Origin: Promethearchaeota archaeon
GTDB taxonomy: Archaea > Asgardarchaeota > Lokiarchaeia > Sigynarchaeales > SOKP01
Direction of reading: 5' to 3'
NCBI GenBank assembly: GCA_019894875.1
Contig: JAGXNR010000091.1
Span: 1-10,463 of the forward strand
Length of the DNA stretch: 10,463 nucleotides
Of the stretch, positions 1 through 6,768 are shown in pieces (positions within the stretch are counted from its first letter, which is position 1; each line of letters begins with the position of its first letter). Under the pieces are notes generated by a model. The model was not told the origin of the DNA, ran no database searches, and saw only the letters and a list, made by a program, of their open reading frames with translations. The translations under genes were made by a program, and so were the position numbers.

Positions 1-298
1 AACCATAAATATAAGTTGATTGAAAAATACATGGCTTTAAAATAATCTCATCATTTGTTTCCTCATATTTACAAATTTCACAAAATCCTGCTTTTTCTAA
101 AACATCTAAAAAAGTTTTTCCTGAAACAGAATAATCATGACTTCCTGCAATTATATAACATTTTATTCCTGCATCTTTAATCGCACCCTGAGTAGATTCA
201 AAGAGTAAATCCTCTTTACTTTTATCCCATAATTCACCATATTTGGTGGCGTCACAACCAATAACTGCAACTTTATCTTTTATACCATGAGTAACCAT
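1..298 (-). CDS. Thiolase N-terminus joined in frame to an Mre11-like nuclease segment (partial, probably chimeric)
   Basis: Reading leftward from ATG at 298, the first 45 or so residues are a typical archaeal SCP-x-type thiolase start: a KVAVIG strand, a TKYGELWDKS segment and a helix ending in AIKDAGI. A thiolase should continue for about 340 more residues. Instead, residues 47-99 read like the end of the Mre11 phosphoesterase domain: YIIAGSHDYS (the GxHD metal-binding motif), SGKTFLDVLEKAG, and a strand ending in IYG. There is no stop, and the frame runs off the left edge. The start is secure: GGAGG lies 8 bases upstream, inside the end of the preceding HMG-CoA-synthase-like gene, so the two are translationally coupled. 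A thiolase here fits archaeal operon habit and an Mre11 piece does not. The join sits at KDAGIK, a string both families can carry. This suggests an assembly chimera or recombination at short homology rather than a working fusion. Confidence 0.8.
   Translation of the reverse strand, partial: MVTHGIKDKVAVIGCDATKYGELWDKSKEDLLFESTQGAIKDAGIKCYIIAGSHDYSVSGKTFLDVLEKAGFCEICKYEETNDEIILKPCIFQSTYIYG
161..180 (-). other. Junction between thiolase-like and Mre11-like sequence
   Basis: These bases encode residues 41-46 (KDAGIK) on the minus strand. To the right, the sequence matches the thiolase family. To the left, from codon 47 (CYIIAGSHD) onward, it matches Mre11. Archaeal thiolases typically have an ALKDAGI helix end here, and Mre11 proteins have a similar stretch just before the strand leading to GxHD. 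The two parents could therefore share near-identical DNA at this point. No target-site duplication or insertion-sequence end is visible. Confidence 0.6.
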
Positions 299-300
299 TT

Positions 301-1740
301 TTATAACCTCCCTCTTACAGGCCTACATTTCCAATAATAATTTTTAAACTCAGCACCTTCATGTTCTTTTCTAAATGTTAATTCAACTTCCATCCCAATT
401 CTTACATTTTCTTCAGGATTTTCAATCTCAGTCATGTTTAACAAAACTCGACCCCCACCATCTAAATCAATTACACATCGAGGTATGGGTGTAGTCATGT
501 ATGCCCCTCCCACTAAATGATCAAGCGTATATGTAAATATCTTTCCTTTTAAGGCTAACTTAATAAGGTCTAACTGATCATCTGCTCTACAGACAATACA
601 GGAACGTGCAGTAGTAGGGTATTGAACAGTTCCACAATTTTTGCATTTAAGACCATACATCTTATACACGGCAGGAGTATCACGCCATAAGGTAACTGCA
701 GAACTTTTACGAACATAACGATCTTTATCAAGGAGCTTTTTATTTTCAATATAAACATTATAATTTTCTAGAAGTTTCATTGACTGTTGATGTCCTGCTA
801 GTCCCATATGGGTTCGAGATAATTCTTTTAAGGCAGTTATGTCCTGGACATGTAGTAAAATTGCATCTGCTCCATCGCCAAATCCAACTAATATCGCTTT
901 TGCATTTTCTGTAGGGTTTTTCATAGCTGAGATTAATAACATAAAAGACATTGGTGTCCCAAGATCACCTAATTGAAAAAATAATCCGTTTTGTGCTACA
1001 CCTTGATTAAACTTCATTGTTTTAGAGATGCGTCCATGGGTTCGAGGATTATTGTAATAATATGCTGCTATATCAATCTCCTCTGGATTTAAGTTATTCC
1101 TCTTCATAATCTCAGACATTACTTTTATAACACTTTGAGAGTAAAATTGATTGTCCATTTTAGCCTCAAAAGTGCGTATGAAACTATCCTCTTTTGTTCT
1201 TTTCCAAGGTCCAGTTACATTAACCGAGATAGAGTAATAGTCATCAATAATAAAAGGTAAATTATCTCCTTCAGCAATAAGAAGGGCAGCAGCACCATCC
1301 GCAAACTCAAATTCCCAAGTGGTGGCTGGCTCTGCCTCTCTCATATCGGAAGCAATAACAAGAACTCTAGAGATATCTTTATTTGCTTTAATGGTGTCAA
1401 CTGCTCTTGCTAATGCTGTCGTTCCTGCTTTTAACGAATCTGTAAAGTCTGCAGTAATAATATCTTCCCTCAGATCTAATACAGTTGCTATAAGTGAAGC
1501 TGAATCTTTTTCAGTATAAACCTGAGTTGTAGAGGCAAAAAACAATCCATCAATACTCTTCGGGTCGATTCCACTTAAGCAATCTATTCCTGCTTCAATG
1601 GCCATCGTCAAACTATCTTCATCAGCATTTGCAACCACCTTATTTCCAGGACGACTGGGAAAATCCCAGGCGTTAGCAATCATCTCACGAGATAAGAGGT
1701 ATTTAGGCAGATAAGCACCATAAGACTTTATTCCAACCAT
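301..1740 (-). CDS. HMG-CoA-synthase-like thiolase-fold protein fused to a DUF35 Zn-ribbon/OB-fold domain
   Basis: This is a 479-residue cytoplasmic protein. Residues 1-350 follow the archaeal HMG-CoA synthase/KAS III fold: start GIKSYGAYLPKY, KAGTTAL at 104-110, FADGAAALL at 146-154, and LVGFGDGADAILLHV at 284-298. Residues 362-479 are a DUF35 domain with a four-cysteine rubredoxin-like knuckle (C366, C369, C381, C384) followed by an OB-fold. In archaea these proteins normally form a complex with a thiolase to make HMG-CoA for the mevalonate pathway; here the DUF35 part is in the same chain and a thiolase start follows directly. The odd point is that the positions of the catalytic Glu, Cys and His of HMG-CoA synthase appear to be Thr, Leu103 and Tyr. 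HMG-CoA synthesis is therefore doubtful. A scaffold role or another acyl-CoA reaction, as in PhlABC-like or beta-oxidation complexes, is possible. The ATG start is preceded by AAGGGAG about 10 bases upstream. Confidence 0.85.
   Translation of the reverse strand: MVGIKSYGAYLPKYLLSREMIANAWDFPSRPGNKVVANADEDSLTMAIEAGIDCLSGIDPKSIDGLFFASTTQVYTEKDSASLIATVLDLREDIITADFTDSLKAGTTALARAVDTIKANKDISRVLVIASDMREAEPATTWEFEFADGAAALLIAEGDNLPFIIDDYYSISVNVTGPWKRTKEDSFIRTFEAKMDNQFYSQSVIKVMSEIMKRNNLNPEEIDIAAYYYNNPRTHGRISKTMKFNQGVAQNGLFFQLGDLGTPMSFMLLISAMKNPTENAKAILVGFGDGADAILLHVQDITALKELSRTHMGLAGHQQSMKLLENYNVYIENKKLLDKDRYVRKSSAVTLWRDTPAVYKMYGLKCKNCGTVQYPTTARSCIVCRADDQLDLIKLALKGKIFTYTLDHLVGGAYMTTPIPRCVIDLDGGGRVLLNMTEIENPEENVRIGMEVELTFRKEHEGAEFKNYYWKCRPVRGRL
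307..311 (-). promoter_or_regulatory. Shine-Dalgarno of the thiolase-like frame
   Basis: GGAGG on the minus strand lies 8 bases before the ATG at 298, within the last codons of the upstream HMG-CoA-synthase-like gene. It fixes the downstream start and indicates coupled translation of a bicistronic message. Confidence 0.8.
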
Positions 1741-1893
1741 TTATTTATTTCTCCCTTTCTTTCAAAATTTAGTATATTATATGATTCTAAATTTTCCAAA
1801 TTTAAAATATTTCCTTATATTTACCTTTCAAACTCATATAAGGAAAGTTATTATAAGAATATAATTTTGAATAAACAATAAGCTAATGTAAAA
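1741..1893. promoter_or_regulatory. Divergent promoter region between the HMG-CoA-synthase-like gene and the beta-glucuronidase gene
   Basis: This AT-rich spacer separates two divergently transcribed genes. For the rightward gene, TTATAAG at 1851-1857, preceded by purine-rich AGGAAAG, is a plausible TATA/BRE element; it would give a short leader containing the Shine-Dalgarno at 1894-1900. For the leftward gene, ATATAATATA-like (1773-1782) and TTTTAAAT-like (about 1797-1807) sequences are candidates, and the Shine-Dalgarno AAGGGAG lies at 1751-1757. An 11-base inverted repeat sits between the two promoters. Assignments rest on sequence likeness only. Confidence 0.4.
1810..1846. repeat. Perfect 11-base inverted repeat, candidate operator
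   Basis: The arms are TTTCCTTATAT (1810-1820) and its exact reverse complement ATATAAGGAAA (1836-1846), separated by 15 bases. The repeat lies in the shared upstream region of the two divergent genes, directly upstream of the likely TATA box of the glucuronidase. The arm-to-arm distance, centre to centre, is 26 bases (about two and a half helical turns). A dimeric regulator site is possible. The AT-rich background means some short inverted repeats are expected by chance, but 11 perfect pairs including a GG/CC core is less usual. Confidence 0.45.
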
Positions 1894-1900
1894 AGGTGAT
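1894..1900 (+). promoter_or_regulatory. Shine-Dalgarno deciding a non-ATG start for beta-glucuronidase
   Basis: AGGTGAT matches the expected archaeal 16S tail complement (GGAGGTGAT). It lies 3 bases before the ATT codon at 1904, normal geometry for this long form. It directly precedes the point where homology to family N-termini begins. Confidence 0.65.
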
Positions 1901-1903
1901 ATT

Positions 1904-3616
1904 ATTCTTTATCCAATAAGAAATTCATATCGTCAGTATATTGAATTAGATGATTTTTGGGATTTTCGGTTTGATTACGATAATATTGGTATCGAAGAAA
2001 ATTGGAGTAAGGGATTTGACAACGGAGAACCAATCGCGGTTCCTGCAAGTTGGAATGATCAATTTACAGAAGGACGAGATTTTTTAGGCCCAGCATGGTA
2101 CCAAACTATTATTACCACTCCAATGGGTTGGGGTGAGCAAAGAATTTTTCTTAGATTTGGATCTATTAATTATTTGGCAGAGATTTGGTTAAATGGAGAA
2201 TTTATTGGATCACATGAGGGGGGACACTTACCATTCGAATTTGAAATCACAGAAAGATTAAATAAAAATAAAAATCTTCTCGTTGTAAGAGTAGATGGAA
2301 ACTTATCTGAGGATAGAGTTCCGCCCCGTGGTTATCCTTATAATTTTCCACCAAGTAATTTTGATTTTTTTCCTTATTGTGGAATACAACGCCCGGTTTT
2401 ACTCTACTCAGTTCCTAACAATTTTTTAACAGATCTTACTGTTAGAACAAATAGTCAGGAGAATCTTGGGAGGGTATTTGTGAAAATAAAACTGGAAAAA
2501 GTAGTTCATAATAAAATAAACTTTACAATTGAAGGATATGGTAAAAAATTTCAAATGGAAAAGTTAGTTGAGGGAGATGAGCTAAGTGTAAGAATAGACG
2601 TAGAAAATCCAAGGTTATGGTCGCCAATGTCTCCTAATCTTTATACCCTTACTGTTGAACTATTCAATGAAAACGTTATGCTTGATTCTTATGCATTAAA
2701 AATCGGAATTAGAACAATTGAAATTAAAGGAAGCCAATTATTATTAAACGGTGAACCTATTGTATTATATGGATTTGGGCGTCATGAAGATTTTCCAGTC
2801 ACTGGTCGTGGGTACCTACCGGCAGTCATTATAAAAGATTATTCATTGATGAAATGGATTGGTGCTAATTCTTTTCGAACAACTCACTACCCTTACTCAG
2901 AACAAATGATGGATCTCGCAGACAAACTTGGATTTTTGATTATCGATGAAATCCCCGCAGTAGGTCTCACCTTTGATGAAAACCATATTGATCATCATCT
3001 TGAACTTTGTCAACAGTATATCCAAGAATTAATAGCTCGAGATAAGAATCATCCTAGTGTAATTATCTGGTCTTTAGCGAATGAACCCAGATCTAGTGAA
3101 CACTCCAAAAAATTTTTCCAGAAACTATATAATATAACAAAAAACTATGACTCCACTCGACTCATAACATTAGTCAATGCGCAGGGAGTCAAGGATGAAG
3201 CATTTGAGTTTTGTGATATTGTCTGTTTAAATCGATATTATGCATGGTATACCCAACCCGGGGAAATTGAGAAAGGAATAGAGAATTTATCAGCAGAGTT
3301 AGATAAAATCCATCAGTTATATGAAAAACCAATAATGTTAACCGAATTTGGAGCAGATACCATTCCAGGATGGCATTCACAACCTCCAGAAATGTTTAGT
3401 GAAGAATATCAAGTAGAGTTTTTAACGAAATATATTGAACTATTGAATAACAAGAAATTTATCGTAGGACAACATATATGGAATTTATGCGATTTTAAAA
3501 CTTCTCAGGGTATCCGAAGAATGGGAGGAATAAATTATAAAGGCGTATTTACGCGAGATCGTAGACCAAAAATGTCTGCACATCAACTTAAGAACCTTTG
3601 GAAGAAAAATAAATAG
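1904..3616 (+). CDS. uidA: Beta-glucuronidase, glycoside hydrolase family 2
   Basis: Hydrolyses beta-D-glucuronides to glucuronate and an aglycone. There is no signal peptide, so the enzyme is cytoplasmic. Numbering from 1904 (570 residues; E. coli UidA has 603), the chain has a jelly-roll sugar-binding domain with LYPIRN, VPASWNDQF and GPAWYQ near the start, an Ig-like middle domain, and a TIM barrel. Visible motifs are the acid/base Glu394 in SLANEP, the nucleophile Glu481 in LTEFGAD, CLNRYYAWY, and Asn544/Lys546 in GGINYKG, the NxK signature that separates glucuronidases from galactosidases. The loop after DEIPAVG is about 20 residues shorter than in E. coli, as in no-loop-1 enzymes. Homology begins at 1904, but no ATG, GTG or TTG lies in frame between the stop at 1889 and the internal ATG at 2123. 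ATT at 1904, after a strong Shine-Dalgarno, is the likely start, or else a mutated or misread ATG. The close likeness to bacterial UidA suggests transfer from bacteria. Confidence 0.93.
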   Translation: MLYPIRNSYRQYIELDDFWDFRFDYDNIGIEENWSKGFDNGEPIAVPASWNDQFTEGRDFLGPAWYQTIITTPMGWGEQRIFLRFGSINYLAEIWLNGEFIGSHEGGHLPFEFEITERLNKNKNLLVVRVDGNLSEDRVPPRGYPYNFPPSNFDFFPYCGIQRPVLLYSVPNNFLTDLTVRTNSQENLGRVFVKIKLEKVVHNKINFTIEGYGKKFQMEKLVEGDELSVRIDVENPRLWSPMSPNLYTLTVELFNENVMLDSYALKIGIRTIEIKGSQLLLNGEPIVLYGFGRHEDFPVTGRGYLPAVIIKDYSLMKWIGANSFRTTHYPYSEQMMDLADKLGFLIIDEIPAVGLTFDENHIDHHLELCQQYIQELIARDKNHPSVIIWSLANEPRSSEHSKKFFQKLYNITKNYDSTRLITLVNAQGVKDEAFEFCDIVCLNRYYAWYTQPGEIEKGIENLSAELDKIHQLYEKPIMLTEFGADTIPGWHSQPPEMFSEEYQVEFLTKYIELLNNKKFIVGQHIWNLCDFKTSQGIRRMGGINYKGVFTRDRRPKMSAHQLKNLWKKNK

Positions 3617-3823
3617 AAATATTATAGAAGTTCTTTTTCTATTTGAGGAATAAGGAATTGTAGCTTTATTTAGAGAAGAATTATACTTTTTTTGTGAAAG
3701 AATAATATTCCATTAGGATATTTGATAATGGGAAAAGGATGGGAGCAGACTATAAGAATCTTTTTCAATTTGTCATACTTAATTATGCTTAATATTCTAA
3801 ATATATTCCTTAATGTTGATTTT
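3617..3823 (+). promoter_or_regulatory. Spacer upstream of tyrosine phenol-lyase with a TATA-like element
   Basis: This 207-base spacer is AT-rich and holds no gene I can support. T-runs after the glucuronidase stop (around 3632-3637 and 3686-3695) could end its transcript, since archaeal termination uses T-rich tracts. AATATTCTAAATATATT at 3791-3807 is a TATA-like block centred about 25 bases before the ATG at 3824. With no Shine-Dalgarno present, this is consistent with a leaderless or nearly leaderless message. Confidence 0.3.
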
Positions 3824-5200
3824 ATGAACGGTCCTGTTGAACCATTTAAAATTAAAATGGTAGAGCAAGTTAGAATTCCAGATGAAAAGAGAAGAAGTGA
3901 AGCAATAAAAGAAGCAGGTTACAACACATTTTTATTAAAATCTGAAGATGTATTTATTGACCTACTAACAGATTCTGGTACATCAGCTATGTCTGATAAC
4001 CAATGGGCGGGTATGATGCTTGGTGATGAAGCTTATGCTGGTAGTAGAAATTTTTATAATCTTGAAAAAGCCATGCAAGATGTTTTGGGGTATAAATACT
4101 TAGTCCCTACTCACCAAGGTCGGGGTGCTGAACACCTCATGTATAGCTACCTTGTAAAACCCGGACAAATTGTTCCAAGAAATATGTATTTCACAACATC
4201 AAAATTGCATGTTGAACTTCCTGGGGGAAAAATGGTTGATATAATAAATGATAAAGCACATGATCCTGAGGATATGTATCAATTCAAAGGCAATGTAGAT
4301 CTGAAGAAGTTACAAGCTTTCATTGATGAATTTGGTTTGGAAAAGATTGCTTTTGTAAATGTAGAGATGAATGTAAACATGGCGGGAGGTCAACCCGTTT
4401 CGATGCAAAATCTAAGAGAACTAAGAGAATTTTGTAATGAATATAAGCTCAAGATAATATTTGATGCAACTCGTTCCAGTGAAAATGCGTTTTTTATAAG
4501 AGAACGTGAAAAAGGATATGAGGATGTTTCAATCATTGAAATCCTGAGAGAAATGATGAGTTATTCCGATGGATGCATATATAGCTGTAAAAAAGATGCT
4601 CTTGTTAACATTGGAGGATTGCTTGCTACAAATGATAAAGAAATATTTGAAAACACTAGAAATATGGTTGTAGTCTATGAAGGTTTGCACACATATGGTG
4701 GATGCAATGGCCGCGACCTTGAGGCAATGGCCCGTGGCTTAAGAGAGGGAGCTCAATACGAGTATCTGAAATATAGAGTCGGTCAAGTCCACTATTTAGG
4801 CACGCTCCTTATGGATGCTAATATTCCAATAGTGAAACCAATTGGAAGTCATGGCGTATTTCTAAATGCGCTTAAATTTTTACCACATATCCCAAGAGAT
4901 CAATGGCCAGCTCAAACACTAACAGCAGCAATTTATGAGGACTCAGGAGTCAGAAGCATGGAACGTGGTGCTGTATCAAAAGGTCGCGATAAAAAGACCG
5001 GGGAGAATATCTTTCCAGCATTAGAATTAGTCAGGTTAACTATTCCACGACGCGTCTACACCAACACACACATGGAATATGTGGCTGAATCTGTTATCCG
5101 CCTTTTTGAGAAACGAGATGAAATTCGAGGATTAAAGATGGTTTATGAACCGAAATATTTAAGGTTTTTCCAGGCTAGATTTGAACCAATTCCGCTTTAA
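3824..5200 (+). CDS. tpl: Tyrosine phenol-lyase (beta-tyrosinase), PLP-dependent
   Basis: Cleaves L-tyrosine to phenol, pyruvate and ammonia. It belongs to fold-type I PLP enzymes, next to tryptophanase. From ATG 3824 the protein has 458 residues (Citrobacter enzyme, 456), and MNGPVEPFKIK aligns with the Citrobacter N-terminus. The family's key residues fall at the same numbers as in Citrobacter: Tyr71, Phe123/Thr124, Asn185, Asp214 (pyridine nitrogen), Arg217, Lys257 (PLP Schiff base, in SCKKDAL), Met379, Arg381, Arg404 (carboxylate) and Phe448/Phe449. Thr124 and Arg381 are the phenol-ring determinants that favour tyrosine phenol-lyase over tryptophanase, which has a different GIRAVEIG-type segment where this protein has GVRSMERG. 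Position 288 is Leu rather than Met, a small active-site change. An in-frame ATG at 3722 would add 34 hydrophobic residues with no counterpart in the family and is not used. The gene converges on the GNAT gene with only 9 bases between stops. Confidence 0.93.
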   Translation: MNGPVEPFKIKMVEQVRIPDEKRRSEAIKEAGYNTFLLKSEDVFIDLLTDSGTSAMSDNQWAGMMLGDEAYAGSRNFYNLEKAMQDVLGYKYLVPTHQGRGAEHLMYSYLVKPGQIVPRNMYFTTSKLHVELPGGKMVDIINDKAHDPEDMYQFKGNVDLKKLQAFIDEFGLEKIAFVNVEMNVNMAGGQPVSMQNLRELREFCNEYKLKIIFDATRSSENAFFIREREKGYEDVSIIEILREMMSYSDGCIYSCKKDALVNIGGLLATNDKEIFENTRNMVVVYEGLHTYGGCNGRDLEAMARGLREGAQYEYLKYRVGQVHYLGTLLMDANIPIVKPIGSHGVFLNALKFLPHIPRDQWPAQTLTAAIYEDSGVRSMERGAVSKGRDKKTGENIFPALELVRLTIPRRVYTNTHMEYVAESVIRLFEKRDEIRGLKMVYEPKYLRFFQARFEPIPL

Positions 5201-5209
5201 GTAAAAATT

Positions 5210-5686
5210 TTAAAATCTCTTTTCAAGTACAGTAATTATTGGATGGAATCCCGTTTTTGCAAATACTTGTAGTAATTTTTCATCAGTGCCATAAGCAAGA
5301 TTAATCCTGATTGAATCGCATCCCCAAGATTGCAGAATCTGAATTGATCGTTCTGCTAGTAATTTACCAACACCCGCGCCAATATATTCTTTCTTCGTAG
5401 CCCAATTATCTAAACGTCCAATATATCTTCCGATTGTGTTTTTCACTGCTTCAATCATTCCCATAGACATAACTTCCCCATTTGATTTTAATTCTGCGAT
5501 GAGAGTTATTCGTTTTAAATTAGGTTTAAATTGTCTTAAACCAGAAGATTCTCTCCATTGTTTTTCTTCAAACCCAATGTCCAATTCGTCATTTAACTCT
5601 TTTAATATTTCTAAAGTAGCCTGATAATCAGAAGTTCGATAATTTCTGATAATTATATCTTCTTTCTTAATCTCTTCACTTGACAT
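5210..5686 (-). CDS. GNAT-family N-acetyltransferase
   Basis: This 158-residue single-domain protein matches the GNAT fold. It has an N-terminal strand and helix (IIIRNYRTSDYQATLEIL, 11-28), a central sheet (ITLIAEL, then EVMSMGMIEAV, 60-81), motif A at about 101-116 with the acetyl-CoA pyrophosphate-binding loop YIGAGVGKLL, and a final helix and strand with LLQVFAKTGFHPI (138-150). It should transfer an acetyl group from acetyl-CoA to an amine. The acceptor cannot be told from sequence. The gene starts 14 bases after the stop of the unrecognised 355-residue gene on the same strand, so the two are probably cotranscribed. No Shine-Dalgarno is visible before the ATG. Confidence 0.85.
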   Translation of the reverse strand: MSSEEIKKEDIIIRNYRTSDYQATLEILKELNDELDIGFEEKQWRESSGLRQFKPNLKRITLIAELKSNGEVMSMGMIEAVKNTIGRYIGRLDNWATKKEYIGAGVGKLLAERSIQILQSWGCDSIRINLAYGTDEKLLQVFAKTGFHPIITVLEKRF

Positions 5687-5700
5687 TATCTTGTCTATAA

Positions 5701-6768
5701 TTAATTGGTGATTTTATTTATTAATTTTATGTCTATTCTTCGGTTTAAAATTTTTTGACCTTCCCCATTACTGTCTTTTTTTTCAATAGAAACCAAATAC
5801 TCCTCAATATGAGGAATTATTGGGGAGACAAACAAGAGTTCTTCTTGAGGAAACCAGAAATCAATTTCTTGATTCATCACTTCTTTTTCAAAAAATTCTT
5901 TCAAATGAGTAATTGTTATTGAAATATTTCTTAATTCTTCTTTTGTGTTGTTTTGAATTGTGATTTCAATTTCTTGGCTATTTTCGATAAGGTTAATTTT
6001 AGTGATAGAGAGTTGAACTTCAGAGGAGGATTTTTGTTTTGAGGGATCAAATAACTCAATTGATGAAAATCCATCTTCTCCTTTTAGACTACTATGGGGT
6101 GAAAGTTCAAATCCTTTTAATGAAAAGTAGGAAATAGCTTTTTGAGTTCTAAGATATGGAGATCCAGATTTTTTCTGAATTATCCCAGAAAAGTAACCTT
6201 TTACGACCTTATCAATCAATTCTCTTATAAATACCTTGGTTTTTGTTCCCTTAGTTATAATGTCTTGTATTTTGGGGGTTTTTATTACCGTATCCCTTTC
6301 GATCTCGCTTTCAATAACCTTATAAAATTGATCTTCGAATCTGTTTCTTAATTGATCAGTTAGTTTACGAATAAGATCATCACCAAAAATATCTAATTCA
6401 AGTGGTAATGATACTATAAGAACTATTGTTTCTGGAGTTTGAGTCTCAAGACCAGCTCTTCTTTTTTGTCTTTCTGATTTAGTTAAAAATTTTTTACCAA
6501 AGAAAGTATAACCTTTATATTCCAAATCTATATGGTCAAGATCTTCTGTTTCTAAGAACCATACTGGATGATAGTGAATAGGTCGCATGTATTTTTTATT
6601 ATTTCTGAAACGGTCATCAGGGTACATTAATAATGGAATTTGTCCCTTTTTTTCATCAAAATATAATACATAAACAACACATAAATACTCATTGGGGTTC
6701 TTTTCCAATGGTTTATTATTAAATATCTCAGCCACGTGAAACCATTTTTTAGATTTATAATATAACAA
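5701..6768 (-). CDS. Unrecognised 355-residue protein, possible longin-like head and Ig-like tail
   Basis: I do not recognise this family. There is no signal peptide or membrane segment. Residues 27-54 form two predicted strands around a turn (CVVYVLYFDEKKGQIPLLMYP), followed by basic and aromatic stretches (KKYMRPIHYHPVW, KGYTFFGKKF). A strand and a long amphipathic helix span 113-156 (ETIVLIVSLPLEL, then DDLIRKLTDQLRNRFEDQFY). The middle is lysine-rich. Residues 250-350 alternate strands (VQLSITKINLI, EIEITIQNNT, NISITITHL) like a small beta-sandwich. A longin/roadblock-type start and an Ig-like end would fit Asgard trafficking-type proteins, but this is shape-based guesswork. The furthest start is TTG at 6768 with no Shine-Dalgarno; GTG at 6735 is an alternative, about 25 bases after a TTATATTATAAAT block that could be a TATA box. 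It is probably cotranscribed with the GNAT gene. Confidence 0.7.
   Translation of the reverse strand: MLYYKSKKWFHVAEIFNNKPLEKNPNEYLCVVYVLYFDEKKGQIPLLMYPDDRFRNNKKYMRPIHYHPVWFLETEDLDHIDLEYKGYTFFGKKFLTKSERQKRRAGLETQTPETIVLIVSLPLELDIFGDDLIRKLTDQLRNRFEDQFYKVIESEIERDTVIKTPKIQDIITKGTKTKVFIRELIDKVVKGYFSGIIQKKSGSPYLRTQKAISYFSLKGFELSPHSSLKGEDGFSSIELFDPSKQKSSSEVQLSITKINLIENSQEIEITIQNNTKEELRNISITITHLKEFFEKEVMNQEIDFWFPQEELLFVSPIIPHIEEYLVSIEKKDSNGEGQKILNRRIDIKLINKITN

Noticed and set aside
1886..1891. ATG-TAA mini-ORF just before the glucuronidase Shine-Dalgarno
   Set aside because: It is in frame with the gene, but a start followed at once by a stop is most likely chance. It matters only because it blocks an upstream start.
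2123..3616. ATG 2123 as the beta-glucuronidase start
   Set aside because: It would delete 73 codons of clearly homologous sugar-binding domain sequence, and no Shine-Dalgarno precedes it.
3622..3642. Short hairpin ATAGAA/TTCTAT with T-run after the glucuronidase as an intrinsic terminator
   Set aside because: The six-pair AU-rich stem is too weak and common in this base composition. Only the T-rich tracts are mentioned, as possible archaeal termination signals.
3722..3823. N-terminal extension of tyrosine phenol-lyase from ATG 3722
   Set aside because: The 34 added residues are hydrophobic AT-rich spacer translation with no counterpart in the family. From 3824 the active-site numbering matches the Citrobacter enzyme exactly.
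3824..5200. Tryptophanase instead of tyrosine phenol-lyase
   Set aside because: Arg381 in GVRSMERG and the Thr124 context match tyrosine phenol-lyase. Tryptophanase has GIRAVEIG there and longer insertions absent here.
5198..5215. Terminator between the convergent tyrosine phenol-lyase and GNAT genes
   Set aside because: Only 9 bases separate the stops, and AAAATTTTAAAA is too simple to call. Termination must lie inside the opposite genes.
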